Positions 45,915 to 54,285 of a DNA stretch of 64,000 nucleotides are shown in pieces (position 1 is the first letter of the stretch; every line of letters begins with the position of its first letter). Below the pieces are notes generated by a model. The model saw only the letters and a program-made list of their open reading frames with translations. It was not told the origin of the DNA and ran no database searches. This DNA is from Pseudomonas taiwanensis (GTDB taxonomy: Bacteria; Pseudomonadota; Gammaproteobacteria; Pseudomonadales; Pseudomonadaceae), in assembly GCF_013393345.1 (NCBI RefSeq), contig NZ_QJRF01000028.1, forward strand, positions 1 through 64,000. The letters are read 5' to 3'. A program made the translations under genes and the position numbers.

Positions 45915-46238
45915 CTACTCCTCACTCTCCAGCACATCGCCCGCCCAGCTCAGGGCGGCGACAACCGTGGGAAAGCCGATGGTGCTGGTCAGCGCGAGCA
46001 ACGCATGGTGGATATGCGCAGGACTGGCTCCGGCCTCCAGCGCCCGCCGCGTATGGCTGTGGACAGCCCCTTCGGAATGGCTCGCCGCCGCCGCGGCGAG
46101 CTGGATCAATTGCAGGCTGAGTTCATCCAGAGGGCCGGCCTGGCGTACCACAGCGCCGAGGGTCTCCACCGCCTGGAAATACGCCGGGTGCTGCTTCTTC
46201 AGGTGCTTGTAGGTTTCAAGAGCGTGTTTGCGTTCCAT
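45915..46238 (-). CDS. Carboxymuconolactone decarboxylase (AhpD-like) family protein lacking the Cys pair
   Basis: A 107-residue helical protein of the CMD/AhpD fold. Where AhpD-type enzymes have CxxC, this protein has Ser55-Glu-Gly-Ala58, while the following His62 (HSHTRRAL) is kept. It therefore cannot act as a classical thiol peroxidase partner. The GTP of start choice: ATG at 46238 follows GAGGTG. It is convergent with the ABC exporter and divergent from a hydrolase gene. The function is unknown. Confidence 0.78.
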   Translation of the reverse strand: MERKHALETYKHLKKQHPAYFQAVETLGAVVRQAGPLDELSLQLIQLAAAAASHSEGAVHSHTRRALEAGASPAHIHHALLALTSTIGFPTVVAALSWAGDVLESEE

Positions 46239-46372
46239 GGGGACACCTCGCGTGGGCATGCCCTTTCAGCTTAGGCAAGCTTGCCTCGACTAAGGTGAAT
46301 GAACCGCTCCCCGGCAAAGAGGGCACCCGCCGTGTTCGAGAGCCGCCTCGCCAACCGCTGCCCGACCTCAGC

Positions 46373-47137
46373 ATGACCCGCAGCCTGATCGGCGTCGCCG
46401 TGCTGGCGCTGGCGCTCTACCTGGGAGCGGGCGCACTGCTTTTCGCATTCCAGCGCTCGTTGCTCTATTTTCCGCAGCCCCGCGCCATCGGCGGCCCTGA
46501 CCGGCTCCTGATGTTGCCGGTGACGGACCAGCAGATCGCCGTCACGGTACGACCGCTGGCCAGTTCCAAGGCGCTCATCTACTTCGGCGGCAATGCAGAG
46601 GATGTGTCCCGCAGCCTGCCGGACTTCGCCAAGGCCTTTCCCGATCATGCGCTCTACCTGCTGCATTACCGGGGGTTCGGCGACAGCACCGGCCAACCCA
46701 CCGAAACCGCCATCCTCGACGATGCCCTGGAGCTGTTCGACAAGGTCAGCGCCCTGCACAGCGAAGTGGCCGTGGTCGGCCGCAGCCTGGGCAGCGGCGT
46801 GGCCATTCACCTCGCCAGCCAGCGCCAGGTTGCGCGGTTGGTGCTGGTCACGCCCTACAACAGCATCCTCGAACTGGCCCAGCGGCAGTTCCCCATGTTC
46901 CCGGTGCGCTGGATGCTTCAAGACAAGTACGAGTCCTGGCGCTACGCCCCGGTCATTTCCGTGCCCACCCTGCTGATCGTCGCGGAGCATGACGAGGTGA
47001 TCCCACGCTGGAGCAGCGAGAAGCTCTTCGCCCAGTTCCGCTCGGGCGTGGCGCGGCGGGAGGTGATCCCCGGGACCGGCCACAACGACATTGGCGGCCG
47101 CCCGGAGTACCTGAATTTGCTTCGAAGCGGAATCTAG
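46373..47137 (+). CDS. Membrane-anchored alpha/beta hydrolase (BEM46-like)
   Basis: A protein of about 254 residues with an N-terminal hydrophobic anchor (LIGVAVLALALYLGAGALLF) and an alpha/beta-hydrolase domain: YFGGNAED, HYRGFGDSTG, nucleophile elbow GRSLGSG and late acid and His (AEHDEVIP, GTGHNDI). An in-frame ATG at 46295 would add 26 residues and also has a weak ribosome site, so the start is uncertain. Substrate unknown. Confidence 0.78.
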   Translation: MTRSLIGVAVLALALYLGAGALLFAFQRSLLYFPQPRAIGGPDRLLMLPVTDQQIAVTVRPLASSKALIYFGGNAEDVSRSLPDFAKAFPDHALYLLHYRGFGDSTGQPTETAILDDALELFDKVSALHSEVAVVGRSLGSGVAIHLASQRQVARLVLVTPYNSILELAQRQFPMFPVRWMLQDKYESWRYAPVISVPTLLIVAEHDEVIPRWSSEKLFAQFRSGVARREVIPGTGHNDIGGRPEYLNLLRSGI

Positions 47138-47276
47138 GATCTGCACGAAAAGTGCCTGCGCTCGGTGATGCTGCGTTGAAATCGCCCTCAGAATGCTCAT
47201 TTACAACACGTAAACTGCGCTTCTTCGGCCGATTTCGCCTTGCCTGACCTTCGCTCGACGACTTTTCGTACAAATC

Positions 47277-47591
47277 CTACGCTCTGGCGGACGAGGGGCT
47301 GAGCATGTGGATTTCGCGGACATCGAAGTCCCGCAGCAGGTAATCCATGCGGCTCTCGTGGAAGCGACGCATGTGCGGCAGCGCGCAATGGCTCTCGAAA
47401 GCGGCGCGGCTCTGCCAGACCTCATAGAAGATGAACAGGCTCGGGTCCTGGGCGTCGCGCAGCATGTGGTACTCGACGCAGCCCTCCTCGGCCCGGCTGG
47501 GTTCGACATAGCCGCGGAACAGCGCTTCGAACTCGTTGGTTTTCTCGGGACGGGTGTGGGCATGCAGGATGAAGCCGTAGGGCTGGGTCAT
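47277..47591 (-). CDS. ABM-domain monooxygenase-like protein
   Basis: A 104-residue ferredoxin-like protein of the antibiotic biosynthesis monooxygenase family (YGFILHAHTRPEKTNEFEALF, SRAEEGCVEYHMLRD, FIFYEVWQSRAAFESH). Relatives include quinol monooxygenases and heme oxygenases. GAGG precedes the ATG. It lies divergent from mdaB, a quinone reductase, which hints at a shared quinone-detoxification role. Confidence 0.82.
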   Translation of the reverse strand: MTQPYGFILHAHTRPEKTNEFEALFRGYVEPSRAEEGCVEYHMLRDAQDPSLFIFYEVWQSRAAFESHCALPHMRRFHESRMDYLLRDFDVREIHMLSPSSARA

Positions 47592-47750
47592 GGAATTGCC
47601 TCGCAGCTGAAGTGAGTTTTATCAACCCTATCGCAAAGCAAGCTCATCAATTCATGACTTTCCAGCAAGTATCAATTGCGCCCCGACCGGTGTTTCCGCG
47701 AGGGCGCGACCGGTAGTCTGCCGCCACATCGACTTACGGAGGCTACTGCC

Positions 47751-48341
47751 ATGAAAAAGGTCCTTCTGCTCAACGGCGGCAAGAAATTCGCCCACTCGGA
47801 CGGCCGCTACAACGCCACCCTGCACGATGCCGCGCTGGCCTTCTTCGACCGCGCAGGCTTCGACATCAAGGAAACCCAGATCGACGCCGGCTACGACATT
47901 GCCGAAGAGGTGCAGAAAATTCTCTGGGCCGACGTGGTGATCTACCAGATGCCCGGCTGGTGGATGGGCGCGCCCTGGACCGTGAAGCGCTATCTGGACG
48001 AGGTCTTCACCGAAGGTCACGGCAGCCTCTACGCCAACGACGGCCGCACCCGCTCGGATGCCTCGCAAAAATACGGTAGCGGCGGCCTGATCCACGGCAA
48101 GCAGTACATGCTGTCGCTGACCTGGAACGCGCCGCAGCAGGCCTTCGACGACCCCACCGACTTCTTCGAGGCCAAGGGTGTGGATGCCGTGTATTTCCCC
48201 TTCCACAAGGCCAACCAGTTCCTCGGCATGAGCGCCCTGCCCACCTTCCTCTGCGTGGACGTGATGAAGCAGCCGAACATCGAGGCGGATGTGAAGCGCT
48301 ATGAAGCGCACCTGGCCGAGGTGTTCGGCATTACCGCCTGA
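47751..48341 (+). CDS. mdaB: NADPH:quinone reductase MdaB
   Basis: A 196-residue flavodoxin-fold enzyme. VLLLNGGKKFAHSDGRYNATL, YQMPGWWMGAPWTVKRYLDEVF and the SLTWNAP region match MdaB, which reduces quinones by two electrons with NADPH. ACGGAGG precedes the ATG. It is divergent from the ABM-domain gene. Confidence 0.92.
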   Translation: MKKVLLLNGGKKFAHSDGRYNATLHDAALAFFDRAGFDIKETQIDAGYDIAEEVQKILWADVVIYQMPGWWMGAPWTVKRYLDEVFTEGHGSLYANDGRTRSDASQKYGSGGLIHGKQYMLSLTWNAPQQAFDDPTDFFEAKGVDAVYFPFHKANQFLGMSALPTFLCVDVMKQPNIEADVKRYEAHLAEVFGITA

Positions 48342-48356
48342 TCCGCGCAGACATCC

Positions 48357-48482
48357 GTAGGTTGGGTAGAGGAACGAAACCCAACGTTTCGTAGCCGATG
48401 CCGGAAACGTTGGCCTCGCTGCGCTCGGACCAACCTACGAGGCTGCTACGCAGCCCTTGGCGAATGAATTCGCCCCTACAGC
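48357..48482. repeat. GTAGGTTGGGT repeat plus GAATTCGCCCCTACA half
   Basis: GTAGGTTGGGTAGAGGAACG and an inverted GACCAACCTACG (ending 48440), followed by GAATGAATTCGCCCCTACAG. The stop codon of the FHA gene (48476-48478) lies inside this second repeat. Confidence 0.75.
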
Positions 48483-49318
48483 AGGGTTTTGCCGGCGAAG
48501 GCGGCTGCTACGGTCACGACCAATAGCAACGCGCCGATCAGGACCTTGTTCGGCGATTGTCGCGCGGCTTCCGTGGGCGCGACCTGTTGCTGTGCCGCTG
48601 CGCGAAGCGGATTGGCCACAGGCTGGCGCGTCGCCGGGCGAGGCACCGCGGCCTTGGGAATCTGCGCGACGGGCATGAACAGCGTGGCGTCCTCGTCCAC
48701 CGCCTGGGGTGCCGCCACTTTGGGACCGATCACCAGCAGGGTTACCGAACCCATGCGAATCTGGTCACCCGGTTGCAACACGGCGGTGCTGACCTTCTGC
48801 TGGTTGACGAAAACGCCGTTGGCGGAGGCCAGGTCCTTGACCTCCAGCACATCGTCCTTGAGGAAGAACTCGCAGTGCCGGCGCGACAGCTCCTGGTCGC
48901 TGAAGCACAGCTCGCATTTCACCGAGCGCCCGAAGGTCAGCGAGCCGGTGACGTGGTACTTCTGCCCTTCGTGTTCGCCCTTGATCACCTGCAGGAACCA
49001 GCGCGCCGAGGCTTGTGCCTTGGGGCGAGCCTTGGCCGGGTCCACCAGCAGGAGTTCGAGCTGGCCAATGCGCACGACGTCATCGGAGCGCAGCTGGAAG
49101 CGTGCACCGATGCGCTCGCCATTGACGAAGGTGCCGCCGGGTGTACCGCAATCGCTCAGGTAATACTGGCCATGATCCTGGCGGATTTCCGCGTGGAACA
49201 GGCTGATCTCCGGTTCCGCCAGGACCAGGCTGTTGCGGCTGTCCTGGCCGATGGTGAAGCGCTCGTCCACCAGCCAGATGGGCGCCTGGCGGTTATCCGC
49301 GAAGTGAATCCGTAGCAT
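48476..49318 (-). CDS. Double FHA-domain membrane protein
   Basis: A 280-residue protein with two forkhead-associated domains (about 10-95 and 110-195), which bind phosphothreonine. Each has the RFTIGQDSRNSLVL or LTFGRSVKCELCFSD start, the Ser-x-x-His motif (SLFHAEI; SRRHCEF) and the late Asn (GTFVNGERIG; GVFVNQQKVS). A flexible Pro/Ala-rich linker leads to one C-terminal transmembrane helix (VLIGALLLVVTVAAAFAG). It follows the kinase gene by 75 bp and is a likely phosphorylation target or reader. Confidence 0.9.
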   Translation of the reverse strand: MLRIHFADNRQAPIWLVDERFTIGQDSRNSLVLAEPEISLFHAEIRQDHGQYYLSDCGTPGGTFVNGERIGARFQLRSDDVVRIGQLELLLVDPAKARPKAQASARWFLQVIKGEHEGQKYHVTGSLTFGRSVKCELCFSDQELSRRHCEFFLKDDVLEVKDLASANGVFVNQQKVSTAVLQPGDQIRMGSVTLLVIGPKVAAPQAVDEDATLFMPVAQIPKAAVPRPATRQPVANPLRAAAQQQVAPTEAARQSPNKVLIGALLLVVTVAAAFAGKTLL

Positions 49319-49393
49319 TTGGGGTCCTTGGAGGCAGGGCACACGGCAATGATAGCTATGTGCCTGCAACCCTGACCTTGCTGGAGTTGGCAG

Positions 49394-50923
49394 TTAATTG
49401 AAGAGACGGTTCCAGAACTTCTTGATGGGATTGCTCTCTTCCTGCTGCCGTGTCTGCTGTTGCGGTCGAGTCTGACGGGTCGCCGCCACCCGCGCGGCCT
49501 TGGCCTTGCTTACGCGCTGTTCGTGGACCGCGCGAAGTTCGAGCAGGGTCGGGTTCGATGGCGAAACTTGCAGGCCGGCATCGATGAATTCCAGCGCGAG
49601 GGAAAATTCGCGGCGGCCATAAGCCTCCTCGCTGTGCTCGACGAAGCGCTGCGCCACCTTCTCCAGTCCGGCCAGCGCCTGTTCGTTGCCCGGTTCCAGG
49701 ATCAGCGCCTGCTGGTAGTGGAACACCGCACTGTCCTGCTCCGGCTGGATCAACTGGTCCTCGGCGAGGCGCTGTTCAGCCAGGGCCAGGATGCGCGCGA
49801 CCCGCGCAGCAAGCACACGCTGCAAGCCATCACCGGCCTTGGCATTGTCATTGTCCAGGCGCAGCACTTCATGGAAATAGAAGTCGGCATTGTCGGCTGA
49901 CGGCTCCATCAGCTTGCCTTCGGCCAGGCGCTGTTCCCCCAGTTCCAGCAGGTCGGCGATCTTCATGCGCAGCACCACGTAGTAGCCGCCGCCGCTGGAG
50001 ACTGCCAGTAGCATCAGGCCGGCCAGGCCCCAGAGCAGACCACGGTAGCTACGGCCCGCCGCTGAGCGTTTCGCAGGCGCGTCAAGCTTCACGGCGGGTG
50101 CGATGCGAGTGAAATCGAGGTCGAGATCGCACAGCTCCGTCAGACTTTCCAGCAGCACGCGGCAATCGGCGAAGCGCTCTTCCGGCTCCTTGGCGAGCAT
50201 GCGATCGATCAGGTGCTGGTAGTCGGACAAACCGCGGCGCAGCAAGGGCGGGTCCATCTGCACATGGTTGAGCACGGTATCGGCGTAGCTGGCACCGCGA
50301 TAAGGGTTCTCCCCGGTCAGCAGCTCCAGCAGGATCACGCCAAGGCTGTAGATATCGCTGCGGGCATCCAGCGGCTGGCACTGGGCCTGCTCCGGGCTGC
50401 TGTAGGCAGGGCTGCCGACGGCGACGTTGAACTGGGTCAGCTCCGTGTCCAGGTCGAGGTCCTTGGCGATGCCGAAATCAGTGAGCACCGCCGTGCCATC
50501 ATCGCGGAAGAGAATGTTGGCCGGTTTGATGTCGCGGTGTATCAGGCCCTTGTCGTGGACCACGGCCAGGGCGCTGGCGATCTGCCGGACAATGCGCAAG
50601 GCCTCCAGCGGCTCCAGGACGTGGCCCTTGTGGCGGCCGAGGTCGCCACCGGGAAGAAACTCCATGGCGAGATAAGGCCGTCCGTCGGGCAAACGGTCGA
50701 TCGCGTGGATGGTGACGATGGACGGATGGTGCAGGGAGGCCAGCGTGCGCGCCTCCCTGACGAAGCGGTCGACCAGCGTTTCGTCGTCCAGCCGGTCCAG
50801 CACCTTCACCGCGACCTTGCGATTGAGGGACTCCTGGGTGGCGAGGTAGACCTCGGCCATCCCGCCTTTGCCCAGGCGTCCGTGCACGAGATAGCCGGGA
50901 ATTTCGAGAAGGTTGTCGTTCAT
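49394..50923 (-). CDS. Membrane Ser/Thr protein kinase (Hanks type) with TPR-like tail
   Basis: A 509-residue kinase with all key residues: glycine loop GRLGKGGMAEVY, Lys40, catalytic Asp131 in HRDIKPAN, and the DFG Asp149. A single transmembrane helix lies near 296-317. The C-terminal half has helical repeats (residues about 320-455, twice AEQRLAE) and a basic tail. The stop of the PP2C gene lies 2 bp before its ATG, so kinase and phosphatase are co-translated. Relatives are PpkA/Stk1, but no type VI secretion genes are beside it. Confidence 0.92.
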   Translation of the reverse strand: MNDNLLEIPGYLVHGRLGKGGMAEVYLATQESLNRKVAVKVLDRLDDETLVDRFVREARTLASLHHPSIVTIHAIDRLPDGRPYLAMEFLPGGDLGRHKGHVLEPLEALRIVRQIASALAVVHDKGLIHRDIKPANILFRDDGTAVLTDFGIAKDLDLDTELTQFNVAVGSPAYSSPEQAQCQPLDARSDIYSLGVILLELLTGENPYRGASYADTVLNHVQMDPPLLRRGLSDYQHLIDRMLAKEPEERFADCRVLLESLTELCDLDLDFTRIAPAVKLDAPAKRSAAGRSYRGLLWGLAGLMLLAVSSGGGYYVVLRMKIADLLELGEQRLAEGKLMEPSADNADFYFHEVLRLDNDNAKAGDGLQRVLAARVARILALAEQRLAEDQLIQPEQDSAVFHYQQALILEPGNEQALAGLEKVAQRFVEHSEEAYGRREFSLALEFIDAGLQVSPSNPTLLELRAVHEQRVSKAKAARVAATRQTRPQQQTRQQEESNPIKKFWNRLFN

Positions 50924-50925
50924 GT

Positions 50926-51693
50926 TCAGGGTCTTCGGGATTTGAGCAGCCGGCTCAGGAACGAATTGGACCTGCTTGCCGGCAAAGAGGTTTCCGGCTG
51001 CATCAGGCCGATCACGATGCAGGAGATGTTGTCCCGACCGCCGGCATCACAAGCCTGTTCCAGTAATTGTGCGACCAGGTCGTCGAGGGTTTCCGCGCCA
51101 GCGCACTGGGCCTGGATCTGTTCGTCGTCCAGCTCGCCACTCAGGCCGTCGCTGCAGAGCAGCAGCAATTCGCCCGGTGCCAGCCTGCCATGCACGCGCC
51201 CGACTTCAAGGTCCTGATGGACCTGGCCGAGGCACTGGGTCACGACATTGCGCCGCGGATGCTTGCGAGCCTGCTGCGGTGTCAGCTCGCCAGCATCTAT
51301 CAGGGCTTGTACCAGACTGTGGTCATGGCTGAGGCGCACGATGCCAGCGGCGCTCACCTGATAGGCGCGGCTGTCGCCGGCCCAGACCAGGTCGAATGCG
51401 GGTCCGTCCAACTTCACCGCGACCAGGGTGGTGCCCATGCCGGAGCCGCCTGCCGCCGCGACGACGGCCGCGTGGGCGAGCTGCACAGCAGCCTCGAGGT
51501 CCTGCCCGGCGGCGGTCGCGTCCCGCAGCGTGGAAACCGCCACCGCGCTGGCCACTTCGCCGCGCTGGTGGCCGCCCATGCCGTCCGCCACGGCCCAGAG
51601 CCCCAGCTGCGGGGCGCAGAGCAGTGCGTCTTCGTTGTGTTCACGCACGCAGCCGGTGATGGACTGCGCGGCGTATCCCAGTCGTTCGGGCAT
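50926..51693 (-). CDS. PP2C-type protein phosphatase (Stp1/PppA-like)
   Basis: A 255-residue metal-dependent phosphatase that should reverse phosphorylation by the adjacent kinase. Conserved motifs are REHNEDALL, VADGMGGHQRGEVAS, WAGDSRAY, LLCSDGLSGEL and GGRDNISCIVI. The ATG at 51693 follows GAGAG; ATGs at 51729 and 51756 are weaker alternatives. It is first in the phosphatase-kinase-FHA operon. Confidence 0.9.
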   Translation of the reverse strand: MPERLGYAAQSITGCVREHNEDALLCAPQLGLWAVADGMGGHQRGEVASAVAVSTLRDATAAGQDLEAAVQLAHAAVVAAAGGSGMGTTLVAVKLDGPAFDLVWAGDSRAYQVSAAGIVRLSHDHSLVQALIDAGELTPQQARKHPRRNVVTQCLGQVHQDLEVGRVHGRLAPGELLLLCSDGLSGELDDEQIQAQCAGAETLDDLVAQLLEQACDAGGRDNISCIVIGLMQPETSLPASRSNSFLSRLLKSRRP

Positions 51694-51946
51694 TGGGCTC
51701 TCGGTTGCCGGCCAGCATTGGTCCCGCATGATGCGGCGACGGCCGATCGATGTCACCGCCCGGTGGATGAAGTGTTAAGCAGTCGAGCATATTTGCCCGG
51801 CCATGCAATGGCACGCCAGGCGGCTATGCTGACTTCATCGGTTCCGTAAACCAACAGGCACGTGCAGCCCAGGAGGTGGTAATGGCCATTGAGCGCTTCA
51901 AGGCAGGGATGCGCTGATCCATTCACCCCCTAGCGGAGTAACCATC

Positions 51947-52078
51947 ATGAGCAAAGGTCTCGATGCAAAACGCGCGGCGAAGAAAAAGCCGCAGAAGACC
52001 CTCCTGGAAAAACGCACGGCCAAGCGCAGCAAGAAAGCCGGTGGTGGCCTGCTCGGCGCCCATGCACCGAATCCTTGA
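51947..52078 (+). CDS. Small basic hypothetical protein
   Basis: A 43-residue, lysine- and arginine-rich peptide (starts MSKGLDAKRAAKKKPQK, then KRSKKAGGG, ends HAPNP). GGAG lies 9 bases before the ATG and a strong terminator follows 18 bp after the stop, which together support a real gene. Nucleic-acid binding is possible from the charge only. Confidence 0.7.
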   Translation: MSKGLDAKRAAKKKPQKTLLEKRTAKRSKKAGGGLLGAHAPNP

Positions 52079-52096
52079 GTCTTCCAACGCAATGAA

Positions 52097-52127
52097 GACG
52101 CCCTCCTGATGGAGGGCGTCGTCTTTT
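52097..52127 (+). terminator. Terminator of the small basic protein gene
   Basis: GACGCCCTCC/GGAGGGCGTC, a perfect 10-bp stem with a TGAT loop, followed by GTCTTTTC. Confidence 0.88.
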
Positions 52128-52134
52128 CGGGGCG

Positions 52135-53007
52135 TCAGGCAGCGCGATGACCGTCGGGCGCTGCTTCCTCCTGTGATGCGGCCTCTGGCTTGATCACCAG
52201 CAAATCGCCTTCCAGCCGATCCAGCACGGCCTCCGCCGTATTGCCCACCAACGCGCCCGCCAGACCCTGACGGGCAACGGTACCCAATACGGTCAGCCCC
52301 GCCTCGAGCTGGTGGGCGATCTGCGGAATCAAGGCTCTGGCCGGTCCTTCACCCAGGTGCAGGCGATGCTCCGGCAGTTCGTATTCCTCCATGAACCAGC
52401 GGCACTGCTCATGGCAATGACGGGCGACGATCTGGTCGAGCGTCTGCTCCGGATCGGCCTGGGGCAGCCGACCTGGCGAATAGGCACTCACCACATGCAA
52501 GGTCGCGCCAAAGAGGCCGCCGAGGAAATTGGCGTGCTCCATGACATTGCCCTGCAAGGTGATGTGCGCCGCGTCCTGGTGTTCGACATCCATGGCGGCG
52601 AGAACGGTGCCGCCTTCCCAGACGCGGCCACCCCGGATCAGCAGCAGCGGCGTCGGAACCTGGCGCAACAGGTGCCAGTCGTCGGGGGTCATCAGCAGTT
52701 GGCTCAGGCGCCCAGCGGCACGGTGCTGCTTGATCACCAGGTCGCAGGACTGGGCGCGGCAGGCCTCCAGGATGGCATTGCTCGCGCGGTCGAAATCCAC
52801 CCGCGCCACCGCCCCCCGCGCGTGCACACCCGAACGCAGGAGTCCGACCAGGTACTGGTCGAGCACGCCGGAGGAGCTATCGCTGGGATCACACAGCAGA
52901 ACGTTGAGGGTAGCGCCGAGCTTCTGGGCGATCTGCAATCCCCGTTCGAGGGCTTCGGACTCGGAGTCCAGCGGGATGACGACCAGGATCTTCTTGACCG
53001 AACGCAT
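52135..53007 (-). CDS. Tandem universal stress protein (UspA family)
   Basis: A 290-residue cytoplasmic protein with two Usp domains (about 1-135 and 140-275). The first starts KKILVVIPLDSESEALERG; the second ends with the nucleotide-binding-like LTVLGTVARQGLAGALVGNTAEAVLDRL, close to the G-2x-G-9x-G(S/T) pattern. The ATG at 53007 follows GGAGGACGG. Usp proteins help survival under stress or anaerobiosis in Pseudomonas. Confidence 0.87.
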   Translation of the reverse strand: MRSVKKILVVIPLDSESEALERGLQIAQKLGATLNVLLCDPSDSSSGVLDQYLVGLLRSGVHARGAVARVDFDRASNAILEACRAQSCDLVIKQHRAAGRLSQLLMTPDDWHLLRQVPTPLLLIRGGRVWEGGTVLAAMDVEHQDAAHITLQGNVMEHANFLGGLFGATLHVVSAYSPGRLPQADPEQTLDQIVARHCHEQCRWFMEEYELPEHRLHLGEGPARALIPQIAHQLEAGLTVLGTVARQGLAGALVGNTAEAVLDRLEGDLLVIKPEAASQEEAAPDGHRAA

Positions 53008-53214
53008 GGCAACCGTCCTCCGGTTGATGAAGCCCCAGTGCCCGCCGATCGCTATTGCCGGGGTGTGGGACGAGCGTGCGGCAGCGGGCGCTGCCGTCGT
53101 CGCCAAGGAGTATGACCGCCCTCCCTCACCCGGCAAGGCAGGTCATCGCAGCGCAAAGTCCGATTGGTTCCTGATCAAGTCCGGGAAGGAATAAGCCTTT
53201 CAGGTGGCAAACTT

Positions 53215-53365
53215 AAAGGCTATGTCTGCGTTAGTTGCCAGAGATGGGCCATCGGTCCAGGAGCCTTGTAGGAGCTAGCTTGCTAGCGAAACGGGGCCAT
53301 TCGCTGGCAAGCCAGCTCCTACGGGCAATGCAGCTACTTGCAACACTTAATGCAGACATAGCCAA
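53215..53365. repeat. Inverted-repeat-bounded REP variant (MITE-like)
   Basis: GGCTATGTCTGC at 53218-53229 and its inverted copy GCAGACATAGCC at 53352-53363 bound a diverged REP pair (GTAGGAGCTAGCTTGCTAGC at 53268, inverted end GCCAGCTCCTAC at 53322). The flanks beyond the 12-bp core are also partly complementary. Confidence 0.6.
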
Positions 53366-53394
53366 CTTAAATGCCCGAAGAAACAAAGATCGCT

Positions 53395-54183
53395 TTACTC
53401 CGGCTGCTGACCACCCATCCGCCGGCTGATGGCCTCGGCAGCCTGGTGCAGACGCCCGGCGGCTGAGCTGTCGGTGTCGGCGCGGAACACGCTGGCGGCA
53501 CCGACTACGGTGATCACACCTGCAAGCTTGTTGCCGGTGGCGAACAGGGGCGCCGACAGGGCGTTCACTCCCGGCATCAGCAGGCCGTGTACCGGGTGCA
53601 TCCCGGTGGCGCGGATTTGCATCATCTGATCCTGCAGTTCGGCAGTGGCGGGCGCATCCGGCAGGGCCATTTCCTCATCGCGCAGGAAGGCGGTTTCACC
53701 CTCCGGCAGGTAGGTGTTGAACACCATGCCGGTGGACGAACCGAGCAACGGCAGCACCGAGCCCACCTGGGTGACCAGCGTCACCGCACGCAGCGCCTGC
53801 TCGACATGCACGACGGTCGGCCCCTTGTTGCCCCATACGGCGAGGAAGCAGGTCTCATTGAGTGCATCGCGCAATTCCACCAAGTGCGGCATGGAGACCT
53901 TCACCACGTCCAGCCGTCCGATGGCAGCCAGCCCTACCAGCAGCGCTTCGCGGCCGAGGCCATAGTGGTTGGTGGTGGCATCCTGCTCGGCGAAACCGCT
54001 GGCGATCAGCGCCTGCAGGTAACGGTGCACCTTGCTCGCCGGCATCCCAACGTGCTCGGCCAGTTTCGACAGCGAGGTGGCCGGTGCCAGCTCCGCCAGC
54101 CCCTTGAGGATGTCGGTCCCCACTTCCGCGGCCTGCACCTTCTGCCGGCGTGGTGCGCCTGCGCTGTCGTTGTCGTTCGTCAT
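53395..54183 (-). CDS. hmgR: IclR-family regulator of homogentisate genes
   Basis: A 262-residue regulator with an N-terminal winged helix (LSKLAEHVGMPASKVHRYLQALIASGFAEQD) and an IclR effector domain. It is divergent from hmgA with a perfect palindrome in the 102-bp gap, as for HmgR of P. putida, which represses hmgA until homogentisate binds. The assignment rests on family and position. Confidence 0.88.
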   Translation of the reverse strand: MTNDNDSAGAPRRQKVQAAEVGTDILKGLAELAPATSLSKLAEHVGMPASKVHRYLQALIASGFAEQDATTNHYGLGREALLVGLAAIGRLDVVKVSMPHLVELRDALNETCFLAVWGNKGPTVVHVEQALRAVTLVTQVGSVLPLLGSSTGMVFNTYLPEGETAFLRDEEMALPDAPATAELQDQMMQIRATGMHPVHGLLMPGVNALSAPLFATGNKLAGVITVVGAASVFRADTDSSAAGRLHQAAEAISRRMGGQQPE

Positions 54184-54242
54184 GTCCTGGCCTTGGTCGG
54201 TGTGGAGGGCGCTGTTATAGCTTGACCCCTTTTGCCTTTCAA

Positions 54243-54259
54243 ATTACGTTATGCGTAAT
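54243..54259. promoter_or_regulatory. HmgR operator candidate
   Basis: ATTACGTTATGCGTAAT has perfect 6-bp arms around 5 bases, between the divergent hmgR and hmgA starts and 27 bp before the hmgA ATG. A further AATTACAAA lies to the right. Confidence 0.75.
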
Positions 54260-54285
54260 CAAATTACAAAAACCGCGAGGTCGCC

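Noticed and set aside
48476-51693. Type VI secretion cluster
   Set aside because: Kinase, phosphatase and FHA genes are present, but no tss structural gene, Hcp or VgrG lies on either side.
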